From Phytophthora quininea (lineage: Eukaryota > Oomycota > Peronosporomycetes > Peronosporales > Peronosporaceae): a stretch of DNA of 64,000 nucleotides. Positions 49,770 to 59,480 of this stretch are shown one piece after another. The notes under the pieces are model-generated. The model was not told the origin of the DNA. It saw only the letters and a program-made list of their open reading frames with translations, and searched no databases. The stretch's first letter is position 1. Each line of letters begins with the position of its first letter. The position numbers and the translations under genes were made by a program. Location: NCBI GenBank assembly GCA_011947345.1, contig JAAVTG010000568.1:1-64000 (forward strand), read 5' to 3'.

Positions 49770-51540
49770 ACGCCGAGTAGACGGACTGCTGCAGCCCAGA
49801 CAGCTCATCACGAAGCTCCGCGAGCCCTAGCTCCTGAGCGCGAGGGCGATCGGAGATCGATAGTGGTAACTCGAGCCAGTCCGCCCGCTGCTGGAGATTA
49901 GTCAGACCTTGATCATAGTGATCGAATGTCTCCCAGACATCTCGAGCCTGATGAGCGAGCTCACCCCGTAGCGCGCGAACGCGAGACAGCGTGGCGGAGA
50001 CTTCCGACTGACGCGCCCAACGCGAACCAGGGATCGGCTCCCCTTGGTCATCGACCAGCCGACCATCGCCCGTCCCTGGCGCTGCTTGATGGGCACGGCG
50101 AGCTCCACTATCCTGTGGAACGCTTCTGGCACGTTGCCGGCGTAAGGGTCAAACCCAGTATCTGGTGAAGTAAAGGGGTTACCCTCACTCCCAGAACTCG
50201 TGGGAATACGAGGTGCCGTTGCGACAGGACTGCCCTGACGTTGTGGACGCTTTTGGTCAGGCTAATCAAGGGCGCCCTGGGGGCTTGCGGTCGACTCGTC
50301 GACCGAACCACGCTACCCGCCACTAGTGCGGGAGGTGTGGTCGGGTCAGTAGCAGAGCTCATGCTCTGGCCCGAGGCTGGTTCAGCCAGCGAAGTCTCTC
50401 CCTGAGAGGCAGGAGCAAAATGGGGGTCGCCCGTGTCGGATGGGCGCGCAGGGTGCGAGCGAGGAGGCCTCGTGCGAGACTTAGCGAAGTCGAAATAGAG
50501 GCGTCGTTCCACTCGAACGTCTGCCTCGCTAAGCTTAGATGTAAGCTGTCGAACGACCGGAGCTTGCGGCTGAACTCAGCCCAACACTGGACGGCCGAGT
50601 AATACTCGTCGACGGTTTCTCCAGGCTTGAGAGCAATAGGACACGGCCTCGTCGCCGGCATCAAGCCACCACTGCCTTGACCGTGCAGACGATGACGATA
50701 TTCGTCCACAGAGGCCTCCTGCATGGTCAGGAATCGCTCATGGAGCGCTTAACGAGTTGCCAACCCGGTAGCAGCGCGGGCAAGGGGTTCAACAGCGAAG
50801 CTAGCGAGTGAAGGCTGCGAGGCAGCTTCCCAGGCTCGCTCGGCCGCATTTTGCGGCTCGAAGCCGTAGCCGCGCGCGACATACGGAGGTGCCATGGGGA
50901 ACTTAGCGCGCGCAGGCGCCTGGCTCCTGAGAGCACGATCTTGGGCCTCGTCGAGGTCATTTGTGATGACATGCTTGTTGGAGCGCTCACCCTTGTCGCG
51001 AGAAGGCAGAGAAGGAGCTGCGTGCAGGTCTTCAATACCAAGGTCGATGACCTGGCATCCAGGAACGGACACGGCGTCCGCATAGGCGGTCGCTGACCGG
51101 GCGGCGTGCGTGGATCACACGAAGCGGAGTACGCGGTGGAGACCGCGGCGCAGGGCTTCCTGCTCCCGGCGAAGCGCCTGAGCGATCGACATGATCGAAA
51201 CGCGTTGGCATAGCGCCGCCTTGGTCATCTGACTCGTCGTAGTCGACCTCGAGCTCACCCGGCTCACCAGGAGAGCGCCGTGTCAGCGAGGAAGAACGCC
51301 GCAACGGCGATGACAGCGGACTTCCATCTCGGTATGAGGACACATATGCGGCTTGGCTGCCAGGACTGCTCGTTGGGCTGGGCATGGCGCGATCTCCGTA
51401 GATTCGGCGGTACGCCGCGAAGTACTCCGGGATGGAGAACGTGTGAGTGGACTGGGGGCTTGGGGTCGTGCACGAGCGCTGGGGAGCTGAGGTCAGCGTG
51501 GCAGGAAGGCCTAAAAGTGATCGACACTTAAGACAGAAGG
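49770..51540 (-). pseudogene. Gag-like region on minus strand
   Basis: On the minus strand, overlapping frames run from about 51,460 to 49,770. The N-terminal piece (51,385-51,032) is Ser/Pro/Arg-rich; the next (51,072-50,749) has PPYVARGYGFEPQ; then comes DEYRHRLHGQG and KPGETVDEYYSAVQCW (50,724-50,359); and the last part has long helical stretches (VRALRGELAHQARDVWETF, LAELRDELSGLQQSV). The style fits the non-catalytic capsid region of oomycete Gypsy elements. No zinc knuckle is visible, so the call rests on composition and context. Confidence 0.4.
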
Positions 51541-51660
51541 GAAATGGGTTCGTTGAGCCAACGGCGGCCTCGTTGAGGTGTAGCGGCCAGCGGAAGTCTC
51601 TAGGAGACGCGACCTTGTCAAGGCGGTTGTATCCGGTGTATCCATTGTTTGGAGGGAAGG

Positions 51661-52001
51661 TGTAACGGGGTTACACGAAAGTCTTCATCGTGTGTAGAAT
51701 TTTGAGGCTACACGTAAGTCATGACTGTGTATAGACTTTTGAATCTTTATGTCCACCACTCATTCGCATATTTCTTAGATTACCTATGCTATTTAGTTTA
51801 GTCTATACATTTATAGCAAGGTCAGATAACAATTTAATTCCGTTCTATTTTGCAGTTAATTAATGTTTATCCTTGTTTTAAGGGACACGTTACGGGACTA
51901 TAGTTGATTTTTGTATAGAACTGAAGGATGAAGCCTAAAGACACCGACTCATGGAGTCCTACGTCTTCCTCTGTGCACGTGCACTTCTACGCAGTCCCAC
52001 T
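51661..52001 (+). repeat. Probable 5' LTR of the large Gypsy element
   Basis: It begins TGTAACGGGGTTACAC at 51,661, the TG start usual for LTRs, and lies just upstream of the gag remnant. Its right part is repeated inverted at 49,162-49,328. The exact right end is not determined because no complete 3' LTR is seen near 56.8 kb. The inner words TATCCTTGTTTTAAGGG and ACACCGACTCATGGAGTC are shared with the inverted copy. Confidence 0.6.
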
Positions 52002-53112
52002 GTACCTGGTAGCACTTGTAGTCAATGCGACTCCTGAGTCGTCGACTGAACCTCTGGGAAGACGGAGCAAGCGGCGTTTGCACCTGACTTCTCGTCAACA
52101 GGACACGCTTAACAAGCTAGCATCCTTGCTGGGCCCTGAGGGCATGGCGCTCCTTGCGTCGCAAGGAGCTGACGCCGTGACGGTGCGCCTTGAGGCGTTC
52201 TCGAAGTACGAGAATGCTATGCTGGAGCATATCCGGCAGCGTGTCGCTGCTGCAGCGCCCCTCAGCGGGCAAAGCCGCTCTCTGTGAGCGTGAAGACCTT
52301 CTCGGGGAGGAGGGAGAACCTCCAGTTATGGACCTTAAAGGTCGAGATGGCCATGGTTTCGGCAGAGGTCCAAATGGAGAGTGGCGCTCGCGATCTCTCA
52401 GCTCGAGGGGCGAGTGAGAGAGCGGATCCTAACGTCGAGGACATCTGTCGAGATGGCCTTCCCGACCTGGAAGGAGCTGAACGAGAAGCTCCTGCAGGTG
52501 TTCTCACCGCCTAGCCAGGCGTATCGCGTGAGGTCACGCTTCCTTGCCACCCGCCAGGGTAAGAAGAATTTGGTGGGCTATGTCCAAGAGCTACGGACGC
52601 TCATTGCAGGCATGGCTGCCGACCCTCTACCCGAGGTGGTCACTGTGACCGTCTTCATGGAAGGGCTCTGAGCTGGAGTGGATCATACGGAAGTATTCCG
52701 GCGGAGCCCGGTGGACTTTGAGAAAGCCGTCAGTGTGGCATTGAATGCCGAGTTCAACTTTAAGTTGTCTCGAGTCGGTGCAAACATCAGCTCCACCGGA
52801 TCAACAGATCCTAAGCCCGTGGATCTCAGCTACGCTGAGGATGAAGCCGAGGAGCTCAGAGCTGCTGAGCAGCGAGCAGGCATCAGGCGATGCTATGTAC
52901 GTGGGAGCACCCGACACTTGAGGCCTACATGTCCTCTGCGCAGGCAGCGCTCCTGCCAGCTCGGCCGCATCCCTGCCGAGGTCCAAGCAGGCTCGGCACA
53001 GGAAACGTCAACTCCCAGCAGGCGCGGGGCGGCCTACTGGGAAAGAACTGAGTTCTGTAGTGCCTGTGGAAGTGAGAGGCCACAGGCTCAGCCTCGAATC
53101 CGTGCTCTATAA
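51928..53112 (+). pseudogene. Gypsy gag with CCHC knuckle, broken
   Basis: Three frames follow each other. The first (51,928-52,287) has LTSRQQDTLNKLASLLG. After a shift comes the capsid-like part (52,284-52,671) with ENLQLWTLKVEMAMVSAEVQ, then LTSRTSVEMAFPTWKELNEK and VGYVQELRTLIAGMA. A TGA at 52,669-52,671 ends it, and the last frame (52,678-53,112) carries DLSYAEDEAEELRAAEQ and the zinc knuckle C72-YV-R75-GSTR-H80-LRPT-C85. The second Cys of the CCHC motif is Arg, so zinc binding is probably lost. Confidence 0.88.
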
Positions 53113-53120
53113 CACGGAAC

Positions 53121-53495
53121 GTGTATGCAAGCCGGGCTTGCTGGTCGTCCTGGTGGGCGTCAAAGGCTTCGATAAACCGAGTAGTCTTGATAGGCTCTGG
53201 CAACTATGTCAGACACTCTACCGTTCGAGATAGCCAGTGGTACGCTGAGGCTCTTCAAGGGCGAAGTGGTGACACAGTCACTATCCGTCTCGCGACGGGG
53301 GCTCGTGTCACGGTGCCGAGGGTCCCGATGGACCTTAGGCTGAATTTCTTGGACTTCGATAGCGTGGAGCGCTGTCTGGTCCTTGACCTGGATTCGAGGT
53401 ACGACCTCATCCTTGGCATGGCGTGGCTAGAGCGCCACGAGCCATGGATCGATTTGGCGGTCGAAGATCTTGGGCGCTACACGTATCGCTCCTAG
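53121..53495 (+). pseudogene. Gypsy aspartic protease, active site lost
   Basis: The frame has the retropepsin-like fold landmarks RLATGARVTVPRVPMDL, VERCLVLDLDSRYDLILGM and WLERHEPWID. At the expected catalytic D-S/T-G-A site it reads VVLIGSGNYVR: the Asp is absent and a few residues are missing. It follows the gag frame and precedes a long low-complexity linker. Catalysis is not possible with this sequence. Confidence 0.85.
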
Positions 53496-54300
53496 CGGAG
53501 CTTTGGCGAGTCATGAACTCACCTCTGCTAGGAAGCAGAAGCGATTGGCGCAAGCACTGGGCTGAGTCGACCATGGTGCTGGGTGTCGGTGTGTCCGAGT
53601 TGGTGGACGGTACCGTGAAGGACTGTGGTCCTGAAAGTTGTGCGGTGGCACGTACTCCGTCGAGTGACTGCAGTCTCAGACCGAGTGTGTCACTGAGTGT
53701 CCCGGACACCGAGCCTTTGAGGTCTGTTAATTGTGCGGTGAAACGTACTCCACTGAGGCACGTCGGTCGTGGATCGAGCGAGTCGTTGGGTGTCCGAAGT
53801 GACACCGAGCCTTCTTTGAAGGCCGTTTCATCGACTGCGGCGAGTGCCGGCCGCGATCAAAGATCTCCCGACGCTTCGCATGGCGCCCTCGGGCGAATCC
53901 TCTCATTAGAGAGGCGCCGAGGGCGCAGTGAGCTCCCGTCCTCGTCTGGACGTGCCTCGGCAAGGCGAAAGCGTTGGAAGGCGCGGCGTGCGCGACACAA
54001 GGTGTCTATCGCGCCGACGGCGCCGCCCGCCTTGAGCGGCTCTTCGCGACCGAGTGGTGAGCAGCTATACACTCTCGTCGACGGAGTGACAGGTGTGGTC
54101 AAGGGGGTACGCATCTCGATGACCTGTCAAGTGTTGGCGAGCTCTTAAAGCTGGAAGAGATATCCGCCGCTGAGTTTGGGGCTGCGCTGAAGAACGGCGA
54201 GCTCACCGAAGTGGTCATCATTCGACCCGAAGACGAGTTAAACTCGTCGTCCCTCGTAGACGAGTCGGCCTTAGTCGAGACCAAGAAGGCATAGAACGCG
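53496..54300 (+). pseudogene. Protease-RT linker region
   Basis: A 241-codon open frame (53,423-54,148) covers most of this spacer. It is rich in Ser, Arg and Pro with no domain (a basic stretch ASARRKRWKARRARHK near its end). After a shift it continues with LKLEEISAAEFGAALKNGEL and EVVIIRPEDELN, which lead into the RT. Such a disordered linker is usual in oomycete Gypsy elements. Confidence 0.6.
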
Positions 54301-55187
54301 CGAACTGAGTCAGCGACCCTGAAGGACCCGACGGACCCTTTCTATCCCATGCTCAAGGAATATGGAGACGTCATCTCAAAGGAGCCACCTAATGGATTCC
54401 CTCCTGACCGAGGGGTCCGTCATGAGATTGGCTTGGTTCCCGGAACGAAGAACTGCGTCACACGCCAGTTGCCCTTGCCGAAAGAGCAGTGCGACGTCAT
54501 TGACGCCTTCACTCATGCCAAGCACGCAGCAGGGCTTGTGCGTGAGAGCAAGTCTCCGCACTCCACGCCGATGTTCTAAGTCAGAACGCCGAATGACAAG
54601 TGGCGTATCGTTCATGCTTTCAATAAAATAAACTCTTCCACGATCCCGGCGCAGACGCCGATTCCTAGAAAGGATGTTCTTCAGAACAACATGGTGGGTT
54701 GTACCATGTATAGCGCGCTCGACTTGGTTGATGGCTATTCGACGACATCCCTGCACCCAGCCGTACTGAGCACGGGAAGACTGACACCGAGATGCACGTT
54801 GAACTTCTGCGAGCGGTGCTGGAGTGCATGCGCAGGAATAAGTTGTATACCAACCCAGACAAGTGTGTCTTTGGCGCCGGGAGATCCCGTTCCTCGGGTG
54901 CTTCATTGGGAAGCGTGGCTTGCGGGCAGATCCTGCCAAGGTCAAGGCCATAGTTGACTGACCGGTTCCTTTGAGCTAGAAGGACCTTCGTAAATGGCTT
55001 GGCCTTGCCAACTACTTGCACAAGTACAGCGATAACTACGCTGAGCTGGCTGGGCCACTGTTCAATCTCCTTAAAAGAATGCAGACTAGTGTTGGCGTGC
55101 TGAGCACAAAGCCGCGTTCGTGCAGATCAGGAGGGGGGCTCATGCAGGCACCGATATTAGCGCTGCCGGACCCCGATCGTCCGTTCA
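54301..55187 (+). pseudogene. Gypsy reverse transcriptase with palm deletion
   Basis: The RT N-terminal part reads GFPPDRGVRHEIGLVPGTK, RQLPLPKEQCDVIDAF and RESKSPHSTPMF, then a TAA (54,577-54,579), then NDKWRIVHAFNKIN and YSALDLVDGY. Directly after this the sequence jumps to RNKLYTNPDKCVFGAG-like and FLGCFIGKRGLRAD pieces in other frames, so the block carrying the YxDD box is gone. The thumb end (DLRKWLGLANYLHKYSDNYA) and APILALPDPDRPFSVVDT remain. RNase H is then cut short. Confidence 0.9.
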
Positions 55188-56460
55188 GTGTCGTCGACAC
55201 AGTCGCCTCACCTCTCGCAGAGGATGGCCCGATGGCTCTCTTTCTTCGCGGAGTACAACTTCGAGGTGAAGAACAAGCCTGGCAGGCAAAACGTCCTGGC
55301 CAATGCGCTGTCGCGCCGGCTGGACTATGGGCTTTCTCATGTCACGATGGTGACGTCGTCGGTGACAGATTTGATCCGAGCAGCGTATGCACAGGACGAG
55401 TCCTGTGTCGCATTGCTGCGCGCTCTGGGGAGCGAGGAGTTTAAAGACTCGAAGACAGAACTGTCTGGGCGCTTGCGCGCGCTGCATCGCTACGCCTGCG
55501 ATGACGGCCTGCTGTACTACAGCACGGGTCCCGATAACCCTCCACGTGTGGGTGTGCCTCATGATGAGGAACGAATACTCTATGAGGTTCACGACGCTCC
55601 CACGAGCGGCCATCTTGGTCGCGAGAAGACCTATAGCTCGGTGAGCTCCATGTACTGGTGGTCCAAGCTGTACAAGTGGGTCAGCACATATGTGCGCACG
55701 TGCGAGACGTGTCAACGGGTCAAACCCGCGCCGTATGCGGCGGCGCCGCTGGCGAGTTTGCCGGTACCCAGCGGGTGTTGGCAGTCCATGAGTATGGACT
55801 TTGTGTTTGGCCTGCCGAAGGACTCGGCAGGCAACATGGGTATTGTGGTCTTTGTTGACCGATTGAGCAAGATGGCTCACCTAGCGGCGGTGCCGGACTC
55901 CATTGATGGGGAGAGTACAGCCTCGCTGTTCATCGATCGCGTCGTTCGGCAGCATGGGCTGCCCGAGACGGTCGTCTCGGATCGAGATCCGCGCTTCACG
56001 GGGAAATTCTGGACGTCCGTCTTTAGGGTGCTAGACACACGACTGGACATGCCTACGGTGGACCATCTGCAGACCCACGGTCAGACCGAACGCGTCAATC
56101 GCATCGTCGAGGACGTCTTGCGCAGCGTGTGCGCTGAAACTCCTAAGCGGTGGAGCGCCATGCTCCCGCTTGTCGAGTTTGCATTGAACAATGCCGTGCA
56201 TGCCTCTCCAGGATTCACTCCGTTCTACGTGAAGGGCTTAGTGCACCCGTGCGTCACCCTTTCCCCGCCACTTCGTGGCCACGGGCTTGGTGGGGGAGGG
56301 ATAGCTACCGAGCTTGCTGATGTCAGCCCTCTTGCGGTACGCAAGCAAGTCGATGACTTCCTCTCGACGAGGTTGAGCGTCTTACGCAGTGTGCGCGACG
56401 CGATGGCTAAAAGCCAAGATGTTCAAAAGGAACACGCCGATGCTAACGGCAAAGGCAACG
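55188..56460 (+). pseudogene. Gypsy integrase, catalytic domain intact
   Basis: This is the longest retroelement frame in the window (482 codons from 55,188 to 56,636, of which about the first 420 are meaningful). Residues 6-45 are the RNase H tail (SPHLSQRMARWLSFFAEYNF; NALSRRLDYG). The integrase zinc finger is H135, H142, C172, C175. The catalytic triad is D204 (MSMDFVFGLP), D265 (VVSDRDPRFTGKFW) and E301 (HGQTERVNR); D265 and E301 are separated by exactly 35 residues, as in active integrases. The C-terminal region is then deleted. Without an upstream in-frame polyprotein it is not expected to be made normally. Confidence 0.9.
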
Positions 56461-56544
56461 TGTGGGAGTTACAGGCAATTGCTCGTGGAGCTTCATCGCC
56501 GATATCGGCACCTGCTGGAAGGCAGACGGACCGCCGTCAACCCC

Positions 56545-56731
56545 AGCTCTTCTCGATGATAATGGAGAGCTCCGCTATCATGTGGAGCAACTTCTTGCGC
56601 GACGTCGTCGCAGAGGACCTATCCAGTACTCCGTGAAGTGGCGTGGGTATCCACATTCACAGAACTCATGGGAGTTGACGTTCCCCTCCGGCAATTTGAT
56701 CGCTGCGTTGAGAGGGAAATCATCGAGTTAG
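56545..56731 (+). pseudogene. Chromodomain of the Gypsy element
   Basis: In a frame shifted from the integrase, the sequence reads ALLDDNGELRYHVEQLL, then RRRRGPIQYSVKWRGYPHSQ and NSWELTFP, a typical chromodomain with the aromatic residues Y, W and W. Chromodomains at the integrase end of Gypsy elements are known to steer integration to marked chromatin. Here it is separated from the integrase by a frameshift and deletion. A TAG ends it at 56,729-56,731. Confidence 0.85.
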
Positions 56732-56999
56732 TGGCAGTGGGTTAGTTGTTAGATCATGTAAAGCTCACGCAAGCGATCGAAAGTTGAACCCTTCTGTCGG
56801 CACGAATTGTAATTTATATTTTTGCTGCCTGACGCTGTCCGCAGGTTGCCCAGGTGTATGGAGTTGTGGAGCCGACGCTACACTCTCACTCTCACACACA
56901 CTTACGCACACACACTGAATACAAACATCTGCACGCGTCAAATACTAAGAAAAGCATTTGTCAAAGTCACGCTGTGGGAGTGGAAAAGATGTCTGAACA
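56732..56999. other. No gene seen
   Basis: This region lies downstream of the Gypsy chromodomain. It contains a short CACACTCTCACTCTC-like tract near 56,878-56,912. No 3' LTR beginning with TGTAACGGGG was found. Confidence 0.5.
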
Positions 57000-57640
57000 T
57001 AATGTTGTTGGTGTAGACACCATCTGGTTCTTACAATTCAAGGCGCTAATCAATGCCTTGAAATTCTCCCGCGAGGTAACTCTAGATAGAGCCACGTATA
57101 ACTAACCATGAGAATAGCACGGCATCGACAGTAAAGGACCAAGTTCTGGAGAGTCTGTCCCTTTGCCTGTCAGCGCAAAAGCTGGTTGCGCAAAAACTCC
57201 TTGCGTCGTAGCTGGAAGGGAAAGTCGCGGATTTCGGCGCCACAGATGAACATGATCCGCACGTTGCCCTTGGCGCTCTCCAGTTATGATAGTCGCGTGA
57301 ATCATATGCGGTTTAAGCTCCACTACGCAGCAGTCGTGTACCATTACAGAGTCCCAAGTCTGGATTTAAGTTCCTCATCGGCATGATAGGGGTGCTCTTC
57401 TTGGGGATCAGCTTGTGCGGCATGATACCGTTGAGATTCACCGAATGTAAGAGCTCGGACTTAAAAACTTCCACATAATCCATTCGTGCGCCGTATGGGG
57501 AGCCGCTCTGCGACCGCTTAGTTTATCCATTGTATTTGTCATCGTCAAAATAGTGCGATTCGCGAAGTACTCATCTGTAGCCATGTTTGGGTCGTTGATG
57601 TCATCGTACATAGACTAATTATGAATCTGCTCTGGTTAGA
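57000..57640 (-). pseudogene. Helitron helicase (PIF1-like) 3' fragment
   Basis: Minus-strand pieces, separated by frameshifts, read YFANRTILTMTN, then VNLNGIMPHKLIPKK and NLNPDLGLCNGTRLL (57,333-57,374), and at the end YSHG, a TAG stop (57,102-57,104), LYVALSRVTSRENFKALI. These are the landmark motifs of the C-terminal half of Helitron Rep/helicase proteins, where the last motif is normally GQLYVALSR. The Rep endonuclease domain is not present. It is a degraded rolling-circle transposon relic. Confidence 0.8.
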
Positions 57641-57719
57641 CTATATCTCAGTAAGATATCCCAACAAGAAATAGAGACTGCTGCAACTCTGATAACACGG
57701 AACGTGCGCGCAAAACTGC

Positions 57720-57795
57720 ACGGTGCGGGAATCGAACCCGCGTCCTACGTCTTCTCACATTAGGCATCGACCACTGAGCCAGATGACTTTCGTCT
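57720..57795 (-). pseudogene. tRNA-like sequence (tRNA pseudogene or SINE head)
   Basis: The minus strand has a perfect T-arm (GCGGG-TTCGATT-CCCGC, 57,725-57,741) containing a B box GGTTCGATTCC, and a good A box TGGCTCAGTGG (57,771-57,781) about 32 nt upstream. The 3' strand ACCGTGC has no complementary 5' acceptor strand, and no regular 5-bp stem with 7-nt loop can be formed for the anticodon arm, so it is not a functional tRNA by eye. It may be a tRNA pseudogene or the Pol III promoter head of a SINE. Confidence 0.6.
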
Positions 57796-57883
57796 AAGTC
57801 TTACCCTGGTCACATAATCTTATATCTTATATCCAACATGCAACCATATGCAATCTTAGCGCGACATTTGAGGACGCAAGCGC

Positions 57884-58273
57884 GTGGCAACATATCTGCC
57901 AACGCTCGCTACCACCATTTCAGCCTCATTTTCGAAGATGACACGCCGTGGTCGACCGAAACGCGTACAGAGGGCAAGAGGTGACAACGGGCGATTCGTC
58001 CAAACAACGCTGCTGCAGACAACGCCGCCGCAGACAACGCCACCACAGCCAACGCAGCAGCAGGAAGTGCCGCAGCAGACGCATCAGCAGGCAGCGCCGC
58101 AGACAACGCAGCAGACAACATGGCCAACACGTTCTGAGCTCGACAAAAAAGCAAGAAGCAAAAGGAAAGCAACAATCCATGGCCCACGCCACGGAATCGA
58201 CAGCAGCGATTCGACCATCTTCGTTCTCCGTACGTCATCGCAGGGCAGCTCCGAAATGCGGGTGGCGTCATGA
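57884..58273 (+). CDS. AT-hook, Gln/Thr/Pro-rich open frame before SET gene
   Basis: This 129-codon frame starts at ATG 57,884 (a second ATG is codon 19). Residues 22-27 are RGRPKR, the core of an AT-hook DNA-binding motif, in a basic context. Residues 40-80 are almost only Gln, Thr and Pro, and 88-95 (KKARSKRK) look like a nuclear localisation signal. Its TGA overlaps the ATG of the SET frame by the sequence ATGA at 58,270-58,273. I think it is the N-terminal part of the same gene, joined by an unrecognised intron or split by a frameshift. An independent small protein or chance frame is also possible. Confidence 0.45.
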   Translation: MATYLPTLATTISASFSKMTRRGRPKRVQRARGDNGRFVQTTLLQTTPPQTTPPQPTQQQEVPQQTHQQAAPQTTQQTTWPTRSELDKKARSKRKATIHGPRHGIDSSDSTIFVLRTSSQGSSEMRVAS

Positions 58274-59178
58274 CGACTGACGCGAGTGCAAGTGAGCCTG
58301 CGACGATGTCCTACGACGAGGGCGATGCAAGAGGCAGCGGGACGGTGTCGACTGGTTTGGTGCCAAGTGGATTGCAAGATGATTCGATTGGTGACATTGA
58401 TGTTGTGGAGACATGGCCTGACAGCGTCAAACTTATCGACGAGGTCCCGTACTCGGATTTTGGCATCGTCTTCGAGACTTCAACATATTCAACGCGTTGC
58501 GAACGCCGCAGCAAGAACTACGTTGAATGTGCGTACTCACGATGCAGAAACGCTTCCGAAATGTACGTGTGCAACGCTGAAAACTGCTCCATCGGACCGG
58601 GCTGCAAGAATGACCTGTTGTTCAAGAAGTGTGCTATCCGGAAACTTCGAGATGGATACTGGGCTCTCTTCGCAGAGGATGACATTCGTGAAAACGAGTT
58701 TATTGCGGAGTATACTGGGATTCCCGTCAAGGGTAAGATGCCGAAGACCGAGGTACAACGAGAGTACGTCATGCGGGTGAAGGAACTGTCCCGTGGTGGT
58801 CGAGTAGTTCACATCGATGCAGAAAAATGTGGAAACCTTTCTAGGTTCGCGAACCACGCATGCTACCCAAATGCAAATGCCTACGAGTACAAGTCTGCTG
58901 AAGGACCACGCATCATTTTCGTCGCAGAAAAATTCATTGAAGCTGGAACTGAGATTACTGTGCGGTATGCACCTCCTGGCGAGCTGTGGTTCCGCTGCAA
59001 GTGTGGTCACCAGCAATGTCACGATAAAGGTAAATGGGACATACCTGTTCCAAAAGCGGAATCAAGTGACGAGGAGGAGGATGACGAAGATCCCAGCTCA
59101 AGACAAGCACCGAACAGTCCAGACTCATCAAGCTTGGAAAGTTGTTCGGAATACTTTCCGTCGGACGCCAAGGAGTGA
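58270..59178 (+). CDS. SET-domain histone lysine methyltransferase-like protein
   Basis: The 302-residue product has a Cys-rich AWS-like pre-SET segment (C77, C87, C92, C101, C106, C112, C121). A SET domain covers about 118-235: GYWALFAEDDIRENEFIAEY at 129-148 and GNLSRFANHACYPN at 188-201, which matches the GNxxRFxNHSCxPN S-adenosylmethionine and knot motif with Ser replaced by Ala. ITVRY is at 229-233, where EITxDY is usual, and a post-SET motif CKCGHQQC is at 243-250. An acidic tail (SSDEEEDDEDP) follows. It probably methylates histone lysine in the nucleus; the target residue cannot be told. It has no internal stops, unlike its transposon neighbours. The start is the first ATG of this frame, but the upstream AT-hook frame may belong to it. 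Confidence 0.85.
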   Translation: MTTDASASEPATMSYDEGDARGSGTVSTGLVPSGLQDDSIGDIDVVETWPDSVKLIDEVPYSDFGIVFETSTYSTRCERRSKNYVECAYSRCRNASEMYVCNAENCSIGPGCKNDLLFKKCAIRKLRDGYWALFAEDDIRENEFIAEYTGIPVKGKMPKTEVQREYVMRVKELSRGGRVVHIDAEKCGNLSRFANHACYPNANAYEYKSAEGPRIIFVAEKFIEAGTEITVRYAPPGELWFRCKCGHQQCHDKGKWDIPVPKAESSDEEEDDEDPSSRQAPNSPDSSSLESCSEYFPSDAKE

Positions 59179-59480
59179 TGACAAGCATCACAGACGAGGT
59201 TTTTTTCCTTCTTGCATTTTAGCCGGTAGTTCAGTCAAACAAGTCACATTCATGTTCACTTTGCTTTCTAACTCTTCGACACATTCTTGCGAAGGTGCGT
59301 TCATTGGGGAGTTAGTTGTCATTAATTACGATTTTTTGAGAAGATGAGCCTCATTTTTCGCAAAACTCAGAAGGCCATTGAACACTGAAACGTCTAAAAC
59401 ATGGAATTTTTCCGTGTAACCCTTCCAAAATCCCCTTCCCCGACGCGTGCGCGTGTGTGTTGCTTAGGCGTTTGGTTGTC
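59179..59480. other. Intergenic stretch between SET gene and transposase
   Basis: No coding signal is seen. The sequence has T-rich runs (TTTTTTTCC near 59,201) that could hold the SET gene 3' UTR, and a GCGTGCGCGTGTGTGTTG tract near 59,443-59,460. Confidence 0.5.

Larger units (their letters stand above)
51661..56731 (+). mobile_element. Chromodomain Ty3/Gypsy retrotransposon, defective
   Basis: The plus-strand order is LTR, gag with zinc knuckle, protease, linker, RT, RNase H remnant, integrase and chromodomain, which is the order of chromoviruses in the Ty3/Gypsy group. Damage is spread over most of the element: gag frameshift and stop, a lost zinc-knuckle Cys, a lost protease catalytic motif, deletion of the RT palm, deletion of most of RNase H, and a deletion between integrase and chromodomain. 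The integrase catalytic domain is the best kept part. The 3' LTR is missing or unrecognisable. Confidence 0.93.

Noticed and set aside
53423..54148. 241-codon frame as an independent host gene
   Set aside because: It sits between the protease and RT of the Gypsy element in linker position and is low complexity.
54376..54951. 191-codon minus-strand frame
   Set aside because: It is antisense to the Gypsy reverse transcriptase remnant and carries no motif of its own.
55185..55880. 231-codon minus-strand open frame
   Set aside because: It lies exactly opposite the Gypsy integrase frame, which has the full catalytic motif set.
57720..57795. Functional tRNA gene
   Set aside because: The T-arm is perfect, but no acceptor stem pairs with ACCGTGC and no regular anticodon stem-loop forms.
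58537..59022. 161-codon minus-strand frame
   Set aside because: It is antisense to the SET domain, whose motifs clearly define the coding strand.
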